A program made the translations under genes and the position numbers. From Lineus longissimus (lineage: Eukaryota; Nemertea; Pilidiophora; Heteronemertea; Lineidae): a stretch of 64,000 nt of DNA. Shown one piece after another: positions 37,187 through 50,089 of this stretch (the stretch's first letter is position 1; every line of letters starts with the position of its first letter). A model generated the notes under the pieces. The model was not told the DNA's origin. It searched no databases and saw only the letters and a program-made list of their open reading frames with translations. The DNA is taken from contig NC_088322.1 in NCBI RefSeq assembly GCF_910592395.1, positions 13,201,431-13,265,430 of the forward strand, given 5' to 3'.

Positions 37187-37948
37187 AAACTTATGTAAGA
37201 ATTCATTTATGTGTAATATCGCAACAGAACTTGTGATACATGTATAAAGAACTGATGAGTGAATCGACAGTTATTTGAGACAAATGCTACTCACAACAAA
37301 AATATTATCATGACATTTCCTGTACATGTACATGTATTATGTACATGTAGTATTCAAGGCAATGCAGAGGTGTAACCATTTAATCTATGTATATATTTAT
37401 CAGAACTATACTCAGTTGTTGGTGGTTTACTTGAAGTGAATGTTTTTTGTTAACAATATTTTCTAAGATTCAATTATGTACTTTTTGAAAAATATATTTT
37501 TCTAACAAAAATTCTGCTGGTTGTTCTTTACATGTACTTCATCTATTCTGCTCATGGAAAATCGACAAAGATCCTGCTATGATTTGAACCCATGACCTCC
37601 AGAATCCAGAGTGATGGCTTAGCTTGATCAGCTAGGGAAGGGGAGTTCCCAAATGCTCAGGCTTGTCGAGTTGAGGTCGTGACAGAAACTGCAGTCTTGT
37701 ACACAGTGACTGGACAAAATCCTCCTCCTTATGAAGGACCTAAAGTGAGGACCCCACCGCCCATTGGTCATTGTTTAATCCTTCACAGCTTGAGCTCAAG
37801 CATGTGCACTGGTGCTCCATGAAATCACTGAGTGCCTCAAAGGAGACCAACAATAGTACGTCTCCCAAGGTTATCATGACCCATCAGTCCTCGTAAAGAT
37901 ATGTTAGCCAGTCCTCATGCACTGCACCATTAAATTCACCCATCGTCC
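37187..37948. other. Convergent 3' region between JmjC and PITRM1 genes
   Basis: The two genes meet tail to tail with 762 bp between stop codons. A candidate poly(A) signal for PITRM1 (ATTAAA on the minus strand) is at about 37774-37779. No canonical AATAAA was seen for the JmjC gene. Near 37575-37600 the minus strand carries a tRNA B-box-like gggttcaaatc, perhaps a SINE remnant. No genes seen. Confidence 0.45.
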
Positions 37949-40900
37949 TCAGTTGTTCTGTACTCTGACCTCCCACTTATCGTCCTGTTTCACTGTGGCA
38001 TTTTCAGGTCCTAAGAAAGCAACTGAGCTTAGCTGTTTCTCTGGGACTAGATACCTGGAAAGTAAAATACAAAGGGGTCTTAGCTACATGTATGCTGGAA
38101 TCAATCACATTATGGGTTAGGAACTCAAAGACAGAGGGACCAGGTAAGATGAACCTTGGTTTTACTACTTATAAGAAGAACTGAGCCAAGAATTCTAGTT
38201 CCTTGAAAGCCACACCTCATCCTAAAATACACTTCTGAATTCTCCCTGGACCCTGGCACTACAACATTGTGGCCAGCCCTGTAACCACTAGGCTATAAGG
38301 CTTGAATGCACTGCTGTTCGAGTCTGGTCTTTGTCATCTTGGTCAAGTTCGTATCATTTACTAAATAGTGCTGAGGAATGTCTTTATATCAGAGTGCGGA
38401 CTGACATAACATGATTAGCTTTTTCTGAGATATGTCAGCAGGACTTACTTCTGAGCGACATTCATCAAATTTTTTCTATTCGCGTCAAATAAGCGTTCTC
38501 TTTGGATCTGCTTCATCTCGTCCGTGATCCCTGTCAGAAAGGTCACCATGCCCTTATCACCGGGGGCAACGGGCTGGTCGACCTCCTGGAACACCGCCAG
38601 CTTTGCTTCGTCAATGTCTTGCTCTGTGAATTTTCCCTCAGCTGCCCAAAGCGTGGACTCGTCGAACTTGGTTAGAGTGTTCAGTGAGTTGGGATCCCTG
38701 GAAATGGGAAGAAATTATGAAAACTTGAAGACACAGCTTATACATTGCTGATTTCCTCATTGAATGCACTGGATGTTGCACTGAAGGGAGATTGATTGCA
38801 CCAGAAACTCAAACTAGTGCTCCTACACGCAGCACCAATAGCAGTGAGCGAAGTCTTGCCAGAGTGTCCCCTGCATGAAGCGTCCGGCCCTTAACCGATC
38901 TCAGGAAACTCGGTGTTAACGTCTGCTTCTTTACAATGCTCTTCAGACTCAACCGCTCAAACACCCAACAGTCCCCACACCTACCTGTATGAGTAAAAGC
39001 TCAGCAATCCCATCCTAGCAGCTGTAGCACCACCTCCATACGCACCACCTTTTTCTCGAATCTCGCGGTGTAGATATTTCGCCGTCAGTAGTCGGGCCAA
39101 GACTCGAAGACTAGCATAATCCTCGTGCACATATGGTACAGTCCGCACCGCTTTTCCCATAAAGTTTACTTGGAACGGGCACTCAAAATGTACACGGGAT
39201 GGCGTAGGTTCGAAGTTTGTCACATCTCTCATGAAAAGTCCTGACAAATGTGGTTTACCCGGAAGTGATCGTAAGAAGTCCTCTGTGTGTTTTGTGACGT
39301 CTGACATACTTTCAGGGGAGGCATTCACAGCGCATCTGCAATAAACATTGATGCATAAGTTTATTGCAAACAAAAGTGCCACACCGCAAGCAGAATATGT
39401 ACCCATCATATTAGCAAAGTATAAAATTTCATTTTATAAATTTCATTTAAAGGCTGTTGAACACTTATCATGGCAAAATAGGTAACCTGGACTTTCAGCA
39501 CTAAAAATATACCTGATATTGTTGGAGTTCATGACATGTTCAGCTATCAGTTGCATTGACTTCACTACCGGAGTCAAATCGGTCATCTCGGCAATCTTCT
39601 TCATCAATAGCACCTGCTCCATTCCCCCGAGCTGCTCCTGCGCTTTTCCAAGAGGAACAAGATGGCTGCCAGCATGCGTGTTGGCGTAGTTGTGGCCGCT
39701 GTCTGATAAACCGGCAACGAGGTCAGCGGCGGTCATTCTGATTATTGTCATGAGGTGGTTCGTGTCAGACAGATCTAACCTAAAATGAGAGATTCAGTGT
39801 CACACTCATATTCAAAACACAGACGAGTAGTGTTCTTTTTGGGACAAAAGAATGTCCTGAAATGCTCTTTTGTTCATTTCAACCTCACTCCTAACAAGTT
39901 TTATGATTGTATCAATTAGGAAGGCATACCTCTTTGTAGAAAGGTACATGTATAGAGAATGCAAAATCTTCCCAGTGCCATATGGACAAGAAGAAGACGC
40001 CTAACCACACCACACCCTGCATGAAGACCTGGCCAGAGGACGTTTCCACAGCCCAAACTGTCACATCCGAAACACAAAGTTTAAGAATATGATGTGGCGA
40101 TCACAAAACCGCTAAGAAGAAGATGCAGTGTGACTGCAGCATTTTCCCACTAGATGTCAACCATATACATGTATTGATCAGTGACCTTACCGATGAAATA
40201 TTTCTCCCCATAAATGGAACATGTCCTCGACATTCCTGTCAAGACAATGTGACGATAACAGGATACCCTGAAAGGACAAAAGGAAAATATTCCAAGTTCA
40301 AAATGATGACAAAATAATGTGACCCGTTGAGTATTAAAACAGCCAGTTATCTTTGCCTGTTAGTGTTGCCCGAGTGAGCATTTGAGGAGCATTTTGCTTT
40401 GATTTGGGAGGCCAATTAGGGTCATCACCCTTTTGGCCACATCTTCGGCCAGCGATGAAACAACACAAGCCTCTATCAAAGGAAATACCAATGGAAACGA
40501 AATGAATTGCCCGAGGTCACAAGTGGGTGTCAGTTTACTGTAACATACAATGTTTGAATTTTGAGTCTAACACCTTTAGTACTGCTAGATACACTCCTCA
40601 AATATGGCTACTGTCAATCAATCCCCTTCTTCAACAACCATAGTTATCAGCAGAACGGACTCTTTATCTCCTCGAATTGAAAATCCTCACCTGTTCGTAT
40701 GAATCAAGATTATTATGATTCATAGCCAGATGGTTGATGGCATACAGTCCACCAGTCTTCATGTCAATTTGTTGAGATAACTGCTTGAAGTCCATTTCAC
40801 CAGCACCCATTCTGGAAGAAAAGACGTCATCAAGGTTGGAGAATGCGTCAAGTTTATCATGAGGCTAGGGGCCAGGTGCCATCACCTATAACGACTCCCA

Positions 40901-43900
40901 GTTTGTACAATTCATCAGTACTTGGCTGTGAACTCTTTAGATGTGCCCAACACACTCGGTAACCATTAGTTTGATCCAAATACTATAGACGGAAACACGT
41001 TGAATATCATTCGCCCCGTCAGATAAAAGTAAGCATTGTACAGCATTCTAAGGCTCTGACCAGGCCGGTGCAGGTGGAAAAGTGGCTTCCGCAGTGAAAG
41101 GTTTAAAAGATATTTGTGACTCGCTCTACCAAAACTAGGCGCTTGTCGCATCTGAACTCGACAGGTTGATACGGACTTGTTGTTCATTTCCCTATTGTAG
41201 ACCTTTTGTGAAATCTATTACAAACTGATTTGGTCACATTTCACAAAAGGTCTACAATAGGGAAATGAACAACAAGTCCGTATCAACCTGTCAAGTTCAG
41301 ATGCGACAAGCGCCTAGTTTTGGTAGAGCGGGTCACATTTTTGGGCAGGTGCTTGATCATAACTTACTTTGTGACGACATTAGTGAACAGTGTCACATAC
41401 GGCTTCAGTTCCGATGGGAGGTCAAACGTGTCAACGATAGCTCGGAAATACGTCACTTCATTTGTAGGCTGTGGACAATACTGGATACATATAACGCCAT
41501 CTGTGGAAGAAATGAGATAGGATTTTCGAGGGTGCATATCATGATGATACCATACCTATAATGTCCACGTAGACACTGTTGGAAAGGGAGTTCTGATTTC
41601 CTTTTTATTTGCACTCATATGAGCATTTCTTACAAGCCAACACAATTAGCCGCCAATTAATTTGGACTTCAGCCAAGTCACACCCTTGGACACAAACCTT
41701 TCAAAACCTGCAGCAAGTTTTTTTATAAAGACCAGTACAACACTCACCAGCATACACTATGTCCGTCTGTGAATGCTCCTTTACTCGGGTGATATCAGAA
41801 ACTTTCAACGTCGGTAAACAACTGAGGTCCTCCGCTGCATTCTGTGCTTCCGCCAACTGTAAACCTTTACTAAAAATGTCCGCTTTGTCTTGCTCAGTCA
41901 AGGCCGATAACTTTTCATCAAGTTTCGTTTTTTCCTCCTCCTGTTTTCGCTTTTCGAAACCATCTTCGGGGCTCATGGTCAGGTAAAGCTTGTGAGGGTT
42001 GTCCTGAAATGTGTGACATGACTTTCAATGTGGCATAAAGCTCTGGGCCCAGTTGTTCAGACAAAGTTTTGTCACTAACGCTGGACTAACGCTAACTACC
42101 TGGAACGTATTTCACTAACGAGCAAAGCAAAACATTACGAACCTGGAAATTCTTCTTCACCCAGTCTTGAATGTATTTTGGGTTGTCTTTCATATTTTGT
42201 TTGAATCGTTCGAGTAATTTGTTGATCTGGAGCGTCTCGGCTGGGTCTCCATCATGGTTCCAGGCGCCCGCCAGGCCCTGAATGAAAGATACGAAATATC
42301 AATACACAAGAAAATTCTGTGAACAAAATTCCTGTCAAATATCGTAATAAGGCTTTTATAGGAAAAACAAAACAAAATTCTAATGCTGATTCACATTATA
42401 CACACAGATGATTTTCTGTGTTCAAATAGTCGTAACCACATCATCAGTTCTCAGCTACAACACATCAGCTGTTGGTTGTAGGTACATGTATCTAAGGAAG
42501 TTCGCAATGACTTCATCTTTGGTGATGGTACCTGCAGACGACACTCCTGTAGGTTTCAGACATTTCAGATGACAACATCAAACAATGTGACCGTGAGGCT
42601 ATGGGTTGGCTTCTATGCCAACGACTCATTTGATATGAACACGGTGATCACAATTACCCGCAACCTTGTACAACTTTCATAAAACCAAAATCTCTCTGCA
42701 CACTCACCACAATCAGATTGAGTCCAAACTTTGGTGTCTGGTGCTTCATGCTCAGTTCTATCTTGTGCATCAACGCATCGATGCGCTCCTGCTCAATGCC
42801 ATTTCTGGAAAATATTTCCCAACGAACGAAAATAAATATCACTATCATATCAGGGATTTAAAAGCAAATCAAAGAAATCATTTTTAAAACATTTCAACCA
42901 CTTTCAACCACTGGCTACTGGCAACTGGCTGGTGGCAGATGCACAGAGTGAGCTTAGCTACATTTTAGGATTCTAATGGACGAAGAACAATCACCAATAG
43001 TACCAACAGCAGCCGATTCAATGGAAGTGTCCCTTACCAGCAGCTCTATGAAACACCCCACCACCTTGCAAACTTTAAACTGGGAGTCTCTCAAATAGAG
43101 GAGTAGGGAAGAGATCAGTAATAGAGATGACATTGACAGGAGATGTTACCCTACATGCACATCGCATGAAGGGTTTTTTAATTAGCTTTGAGAGACACAC
43201 CATCACTGTGCAAGCATGAATAATGACTATAAACCAACAGAGTGGTTTTGATGGAGGAAAATCATAGGAGTGCAAATTGGTTTGATAGGAGGAAAAAGTT
43301 ACCCTTCACCACAGCTACACTGCTGTAAAGCTAAGTGACAGTGTAAGAAAACGAAAAGAGGACTATGATTGCGTTATTCACAGAGACGCGAATGAAAAGA
43401 ACGGAAGTGGATAGCATGATCAATTCTTTAACAGAATCTGATGAGGTGATATGGAGGATTTTGAAGCCTTCTTCTACTCACTGCACGACGCCATCAAAAG
43501 TAGCGTCAACAAGCCCACGCACCCGCTCCACCTCCTCCGACGCTACACCCGCCAAACCGACACAAAAGTACCCCTCCTTTTTGTTGCCATCGTGACTAAA
43601 ACAGAGCAAAATAAACGGAGAAAATTGAAGCGAGGAAATTTTGAAGATGTTTCACTGGCCGAGACTTACGAGGCCACTCTTTTGAACGTTCCGTCAATTA
43701 TTTCACGGACTAGCGGGACGTCTTTGTCGCCAACTCCCTGGAGGCCGACGGTGAAATAGCCTTCCTTTTGATTTCCATCATGGCTGAAACAAGAAATATT
43801 TGGAGAGGGGCTAATTTTAATTTTGATTAAGTTTAATTCTAAGGACTGTGAAAAGCTAGGAATACTACTTCTTTGAAACTATGTCTCAGTCATCCAGTGT

Positions 43901-46900
43901 GATTTACCTGCGTTTTCCAATATATTGACCAGGCCCAATATTATGGCAGACTAACATAGCTTATACCCACTTAGCAATGCGCACATCAAAAGACACACCA
44001 GTATGCTGAAGGGCAGCATCACTTACCCCACCACTGGCGTATAGTCTTTCCCAATATTGGACTCAAGTAATGTCTGATAGAATGGAGATGTCTCGCCCTG
44101 AACCAAGAGGGAACCTATCAAGCTAGCCACCGCTGTCTCATAGGGGTCGGTGATGCTGAATAAACGGAAAATGACATTAGAATAAGAATTCAGCAAACAA
44201 CGTCAACATCATTGAGATAATGTGCTGCACTGTTTGTAAGAATTAGTGATGTAACTAACATGAGATGTAGGCAGATTGTAGCTCCTATACATGCTTTTAG
44301 AATTCATGTGAGGAAAATAATCCTAGGACAAGGACAGACAAAAGGTGAAAGTATTAATAATAATAATAAGAGTCCATTAACTGGCCGCTCAAAGCGCTTG
44401 ACAGGCCTCTTTAAAAAGCAAATGTTTAAGTTGTCCCTTGAAAGATAACAGAGAGCTGCAGTTCCTAACAGTTGAAGGAAGTTTCTTCCACAGCTGAGGG
44501 GCTCCAATTGAAAATGCTCTACCACCGACTGACATGACATAGGCCTTGATGGTATTGATGGACCACCAGGCTTGATTGATATTATGAATTCAAGGGAGCA
44601 AAGTAAAAACCGAGGAATCATTGCATGGGTGTATAATTAAAGTCAACCTGTTGTTTTGAAAGAAATCTACGGTGGCCAATTCCACAAAACACGGAGTGGA
44701 TTGGAAAATTTGGAAGAAACGAAGATATCCTCACAAAACTACCCATTTGATATAAACTTACTCTCCTAATAAATATGCTACACCAGTTGTTGTCTGTTTG
44801 TTAAAGTCTGGTGCAAACGGGTCTGGCTGACACGTGATGTGGACCTCTCGCTGAAATGTACATTAGAACAATATTGTAAGAAGTTTTGTTCGGCTTGAGT
44901 TTGAGAAGTCACTCTTAATTCTTCAGTATGATGTTATGCACTTGTGAATTTTTCTGTTGGTACATAAAGATATCGATGGAGGCGACTATAGCCCATGGCC
45001 ATGCAATTAGAACAGAGAAAAATTGCAATTTCATGATTTCAACTCTTCAAGCTGGTCAAGAGCTTTTCTATTCTCTGAACTTACCCCCTCTGTCCATTTG
45101 TTTTCATTCGGTACGGCTGTGTTTGGTTGCATCTTCTCATAGTGTTGGAGTACGGCGGAGTTTATACGCTCGAGATGCACTTCTAGAGGAAAGTCCCCAT
45201 AAGTGAAAAATCTGAAAGGGAAAGTTAGGAACAGAACTGAAACTGATGTTTATGGATAACGCCAATAAGCAATCGCAATTTCCTAATTTTCTTGTCTGAG
45301 GGGTTCTTACAGTGGGTAAACCTGTAGTACTATTAAACTCCTATTTAAAGTTAAGTCAAGTGGTTTAAAGCCTTACTTTAACAACGGTACATAAAGTGTC
45401 ATCAGAATTGACACTTTATATCAACCCTGGTCTATCCCGAAAGCTTTTAGTGACACAAATTACTTGTGACCTTGTACAAATCACTTTACTTCCAAGATTG
45501 CTATGAATTTTAAATGAAAGGACACCAAGTATAGAACCTAGCTTACTTTGAATTGCTTGGGTGGTAGTGCCTGGCATGGAACTCCTTTAGCTGGTCCCAA
45601 GTCAAGTCAGGGATGCAGATCGGGTCACCGCCAGATACCACAGAGTAGGTGTGACTAGGGAAGAGCTTGTTCTGTAGAGACTGAGCGTAATGGTACTGGG
45701 GATTCGACTGAAGAAGAAACGTTGAAAAAAACTCATCAGCTTCTTCGACTAATTCAATTTAATCCGAAGTCATTAACATGTGAAGTCTTCTTTTTTTTGA
45801 TCGAGTGCATATTCCTGTAAGTCGAGTTCCACCCCCACTCCTAGTTAAACTCAGAATGGGAGAGGGGACATCCTCTCACCACCCCTTCTCACAAAAGAGA
45901 ACTGTACAGAATGTTTCATTTTGCTCAACAGCCTATGAAGAAATCTTTTGGTGTCTTCATTTCGTTCAAGCGGTCGCTAAAGACATGGCTGTTTGAGAGA
46001 CATTTTGTAGGGTAGGCGCTTTGAACATGTTTAAACAGTGGAAAGGCGCCCCATAAAAATCTGTAAATGTAAAAATCTCTTTATGTATGTATAGATACTT
46101 ATAACTTCTTTCCGCAATAGCTTCAAACTGGCTGTGACTATACTGACTGTGACTACTTACAAAGACGCCCTTCATCTCGTTAAACACCACTCCTTTGAAT
46201 ATGATTGGTGAAGTCGAGTCAGTGTTGTCCTCGTGTTCCAGTCTCCAGCCTTCTTGTCTGTAACAAAAAGAACAAAATAACGCTGATGCCAACTATTTAC
46301 AATTTTCACAATCAGCAGTGGCAGCGCACTTCAAGAAGCTCTTTCCAATACTAAACATGAAGCTACTGAAAAACATTTTGAATTCAATTTCTGAACATTT
46401 TTTTAGGCTTTTCCTTTGCAAATGGTCACAAAACCAAAAAATTTCGCACGAAGAAATTACCTGAAATCTTCCTCTCGAAGCCTTGGGTTAAATACAGCGT
46501 CCAAATAGACCGACATTAAATTTTCATAATCCTGTGAGTTCTGTGTGGAGAATGGATACATGGTCCAGTCACTCCCTGAAAGAAGGGAACATAAGGTTTA
46601 CAAAATGTGACCAGAAGATTGGGGGGGGGGGGGGGGAGGACAAACTATGCTTGTGAGATAAAACTTAACAACAAACACAAATTTTAAAGTTTGGGACCTC
46701 AAGAAGTGTCCATAGTCATCACTGCTGCTTACCTGTGAAAGCATTCATGAATGTCGCCAATGACCTGTTCAGCATTTTGAAGAAGGGGTCCCTGACTGGA
46801 TACTCCTGTGATCCACAGAGAGTGGTGTGCTCCAAAATATGGGGAACACCTGTACTATCCATTGGAGTCGTCCGAAAAGCAACACTGGAATAAAGGAACA

Positions 46901-47372
46901 CCAGGTGAGACCTCCTTGAAGAGTGAATACATATAGTGCAGTTATTATATCTTCCGATCACGCTGATCATGCCACATTTTAGATTGCATTTCAAGTGATG
47001 TTGGATTGCAATTGCATTTCGAGCATTTTTTTAAAAGAACAGTCATGCCTATTTTGTGGGTTAGATTCAGAGTCAGACTGTGTGTACAAGTTTTCAAACA
47101 ATCCTGTGTTCATAAGTTTGTTATTATCCTGCTGGTTGATACCCCTAAACTTCTAACCGATTCTCATTTACCTGAAGGCATTGTTAGAGTCCTGTCTAGC
47201 CAAGTGCAGATGTTGTGCTCCAGTTTTCTCATGTGTGAGTCTAACAGTTGTCAAGTGGAGCTCAGGAACAGATGCAACCTTTTCTACAACATATCCATGG
47301 AGTTTGTCTCCCTGTTTATACTTCTGTAGGGTCTCTTCAACAACAGACACCTTTCCCTTGGAGCAAAGTTTT
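37949..47372 (-). CDS. PITRM1: Presequence protease, mitochondrial M16C metallopeptidase (N-terminal exon not found)
   Basis: Exons in transcript order: 47172-47372, 46733-46884, 46461-46575, 46161-46257, 45547-45707, 45085-45211, 44762-44850, 44027-44155, then 43670-43783 and/or 43482-43595, 42708-42804, 42143-42277, 41748-42003, 41368-41500, 40691-40811, 40191-40267, 39513-39779, 38985-39335, 38449-38697, 37949-38054. With one of the duplicated exons this gives 991 aa plus a missing N-terminus (human 1037). The inverted zinc motif HILEH with TPMDSTGVP before it, and the second glutamate in VVFNEMKG, are intact; [10 protein letters not shown] and FYSYRDPN mark the C-terminal substrate-binding half. 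In mitochondria the family degrades cleaved targeting peptides and other unstructured peptides. The exon carrying the targeting presequence lies upstream of 47372 and was not identified. Confidence 0.95.
41116..41336. mobile_element. 221-bp palindromic MITE, family A, copy 2
   Basis: Nearly identical to 2604-2824 and the same length. Flanked by ATTT on both sides (41112-41115 and 41337-41340), which fixes the boundary because ATTT, unlike ATAT, is not its own complement. It lies in a PITRM1 intron, 31 bp past the end of exon 41368-41500. Confidence 0.88.
43482..43595 (-). other. PITRM1: PITRM1 duplicated exon, version b
   Basis: Encodes [20 protein letters not shown] and 18 further residues. 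Acceptor ttttag and donor gtgagt are intact. It has the same length (114 nt), the same entry phase and the same exit phase as version a at 43670-43783, and shares about 21 of 38 residues with it. Either version splices in frame to 42708-42804. Confidence 0.85.
43670..43783 (-). other. PITRM1: PITRM1 duplicated exon, version a
   Basis: Encodes [20 protein letters not shown] and 18 further residues, corresponding to the human segment YFSVGLQGIAEKDIETVRSL. Acceptor gtttcag and donor gtaagt are intact. Only 74 bp separate it from version b, a short intron that would help prevent both being joined together. Confidence 0.9.
44340..44620. repeat. Candidate retroelement fragment in PITRM1 intron
   Basis: Contains blocks such as ctcaaagcgcttgacaggcc, gagagctgcagttcc and gaaggaagtttcttccacag, which read like widespread retroelement or SINE fragments of marine invertebrates. 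No second copy in the window, so the call rests on recollection of style rather than on alignment. Confidence 0.3.
45940..46085 (+). mobile_element. Candidate non-LTR retrotransposon 3' tail
   Basis: The stretch reads, in one frame, like the C-terminal tail of a reverse-transcriptase ORF (aagcggtcgctaaagacatg then gctgtttgagagacattttg), followed by ggcgctttgaacatg and ggaaaggcgccccataaaaa, a layout common in 3' ends of invertebrate LINEs and related SINEs. It lies in a PITRM1 intron and is truncated at its 5' end. Confidence 0.45.
46621..46636. repeat. G16 homopolymer
   Basis: Run of 16 G on the plus strand in a PITRM1 intron, immediately upstream (transcript sense) of exon 46461-46575. A length-variable tract of this kind is prone to assembly error. 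Confidence 0.9.
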
Positions 47373-48484
47373 CTAAAAAAGTTTAATTTTGAATATAGTA
47401 ATATAAAATGATTGTTTTTGGCATCACTGGCTTGTCTCGGGTGCCTCAGGGCCCCAGTGAGAATGTCCAGGCAGAACAGCCCAGGCAGGGAACCATCTTC
47501 TCATGACCTACTCAAAAGATGGCCCTCACGACATGCGATGGCGCCTAGTCTAGGATGTCTACCCACACTGTCACAGGCCAAGGCACTAGCCTAGGATATT
47601 AAACTGTTAAAACAACCAACCAATGTTCACATTTAACAGCTCAAGCTGTCAGTACCACCCTATCGTACTCACCTATAATGAAAGGAAATTTAAATACATT
47701 ACATTGTACATTTAATTTACAATCCTTTGCCCCTTGATGTCACATCACTTAGGTGGCAAAGATATTTCTCAGCTGCGCATTATTGGGATGGTCACGCATT
47801 ATTTCTCAGCAGCCTACTTATTACTCCATCTCCTCGACTCCTGAGTACAGCTTCGGCCTTCTTATAAATCTTGAGGAAATCATCATGTAGGCTAGCCTAT
47901 ATAGGCCTACGTTCTGGATTAGCCACGGTCATGGACTAACGATGAATAGGTGACTTGGCAACTGGAATGGTGAGTCAGGATTCAGTTGAAGTTGCTTTAT
48001 GAGAATCAGAAGGCCCAATGCTTTTTTGAGGGACACCCTGCCTAGTCCGAACGCCGGTGAACGATGAACCTTTCTTTCCTTCAGAATAATTTCATAAATA
48101 AATAAACACTGGCTGCCTACCTGCCAGGAAAACCTAAACCTTTCCTGAGAAACGGCCTGTAATGGTTTAGAAGTCTAAACATTATGTCAACAACTAATTT
48201 CTGTTGACAACGAAGGAAAATATGATGAAATCACAAGTTTTTATGCTGGAAAACTATCACATTTTCCACATGTCCATAAAAGCGGAAGTTGAAGACAAAC
48301 AGAGAACATCACCAGAACATTTTTCTGACTGACCAATTTTTTTGGCCAATAAAGCCTAAAATATGTCTGTTCACGCCTATATGATGGATAAACCTCAAGT
48401 TTTAATAATTCTAGTAAACGATTATTGAACATTTGTACATTTTGATAGCGATTTGTAAGAATTTTTCTTTTTTGGTTTTCCTAG

Positions 48485-48851
48485 AATAGCATTCCGCGAC
48501 GTTACTATTTATAGCTCACAAGGTCATTTGAATAAGATATTGATGACGTTTTAGTCACGTGACAGTCGGACATCGACACTTATTTCTCCGCATTTGAGTT
48601 TATTTCAAAGTCAATTATCTTTGACCCTGCATTGTTTTTAGTATGAATGATAGCTAGAGTCAGAGAGAGAAATATTCAGAACAATTAGGCCTATGTATAT
48701 TTCCAACACTCGGACATGTGCCAGATTGAATCTGACTGCCCTAGTTAGAAAGCCTGACGAAACCGCATGTTTGTCCGACATTGCCTGTAATTCAGCGATG
48801 GGGAAATAGAGGGCAGCAGCTGTAGTGACCTCATTATCGCGGAATGCTATT
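48485..48851. mobile_element. Terminal-repeat MITE, family B, copy 1 (367 bp)
   Basis: Starts AATAGCATTCCGCG and ends with the exact complement CGCGGAATGCTATT. The interior matches 51167-51541 in the opposite orientation (shared blocks include the gtcacgtgacagtcggacat region and gaccctgcattgttttta). Non-coding, so non-autonomous. A target duplication is not evident. Confidence 0.85.
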
Positions 48852-49095
48852 GCGGTTGTTTCGGGCAGGGTCTATTCTAAAGACCGACTTGACAGACCTC
48901 GTTTTTTGGCTCTCATTTTTTTATTAGTGGAGATTTTCATGAAATTTTAGTACCTTAATTTTGAGGAATTAAAAGTCTGTAATTCTCAGAATTCTAAATA
49001 AGACAAAACAGACCAACTTCAGAGGCAAATTAATTAATCACTACAGCAGTTTCTCCCATGGGTACGTCTTGTATACGTTCCATGTAGTACTGCTT

Positions 49096-49547
49096 GTATT
49101 GTACGCGCCGGTCACCGATCCAAAGGTTGACCGCGCTCGACGTTGCTTAACTTCCACTCTGGGGCCAACGCGCCAACCACTGGGCCATAAAGGAATTCCC
49201 TCATAGCCGGCGGGTTAAGCCGTGCCATATACCTGGGGGTACTGTACATCATTCCCCCTTCGGACAGAGATGGATCGTCCGCGATCCTACTTAGCGCTTC
49301 ATGCGTCTCAGTACCGAACTACAAATCCAGAGCTCGCGTCGAACTACAAATCCAGAGCTCTGGCAGACCATCGCGTGGGAAGGTCTGCCAGATGTATTGT
49401 ACGCGCCGGTCACCGATCCAAAGGTTGACCGCGCTCGACGTTGCTTAACTTCCACTCTGGGGCCAACGCGCCAACCACTGGGCCATAAAGGAATTCCCTC
49501 ATGGCCGGCGGGTTAAGCCGTGCCATATACCTGGGGATACTGTACAC
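49096..49547 (-). repeat. 5S-rRNA-derived repeat, tandem dimer (minus orientation)
   Basis: Two head-to-tail units, about 49096-49393 and 49394-49547 (second truncated). On the minus strand each carries gaagttaagcaacgtcgagc, gcggtcaacctttggatcgg and tgaccgg, matching the internal control region of 5S rRNA (box A, intermediate element, box C). Within the first unit a short block (gaactacaaatccagagctc) is itself repeated. The same dimer occurs in inverted orientation at 54741-55163. Likely a 5S-promoter SINE rather than a functional 5S gene, because the 5S 5' and 3' stem sequences are not present. Confidence 0.7.
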
Positions 49548-50089
49548 TGCTGGTCCACGGCAGGGGAGCGTGGGATGGGAGGAAAGATTGTCGTTTGAAT
49601 TGACCAGAACCTGGCTACACTGCCGTCTTGCCCACACGATGTGAGAGCCGATGTGACTGACGGATATATAAACAACTTGATAGATATAGTGGGTTAAGAT
49701 AAACCGCATGATTAAACCAGGTTCATACTTGCTTTGACTTGATGAATGACGGATCTGCGGGAGCTGGTTCAGGGGTTCCAGCTGTAAATCGTCCAACGCC
49801 CGCCCTAAAAACGGGCGATATTTTAAATTTTACGCAAATGCCTAGTTCCAATTTCTTAGCTTAGATGGCGGTACCTGACAGTGACGAAGACTTGTGACGA
49901 TGTGACACTAAATGCATAAGGATTGACCGTGGCCCAATATTGTTTATATGCTGGGGAGGACCATGTTCTTCAGAAATGACTTCTGCCAATGAGACAGTAG
50001 ACCGGCCTGGCCCTTCCCTCTAATGGATGCTCCTTTTCGCTATACTTGGTGCGCCTTGTCCCCAACTGTGTGCCATTGCTCTGATCTGC

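Noticed and set aside
38240-38310. tRNA-like gene on the minus strand (A-box-like tagcctagtggtta)
   Set aside because: No matching B box or cloverleaf could be drawn at the right distance. At most it is a SINE remnant in a PITRM1 intron.
48241-48432. Minus-strand ORF MFNNRLLELLKLEVY... as the PITRM1 targeting exon
   Set aside because: The position and basic character are suggestive, but no convincing donor in the right phase (two leftover bases) was found and the composition is not clearly that of a mitochondrial presequence.
49096-49547. Functional 5S rRNA genes
   Set aside because: Only the internal promoter segment resembles 5S; the paired 5' and 3' ends are missing and the flanks are repeat sequence.
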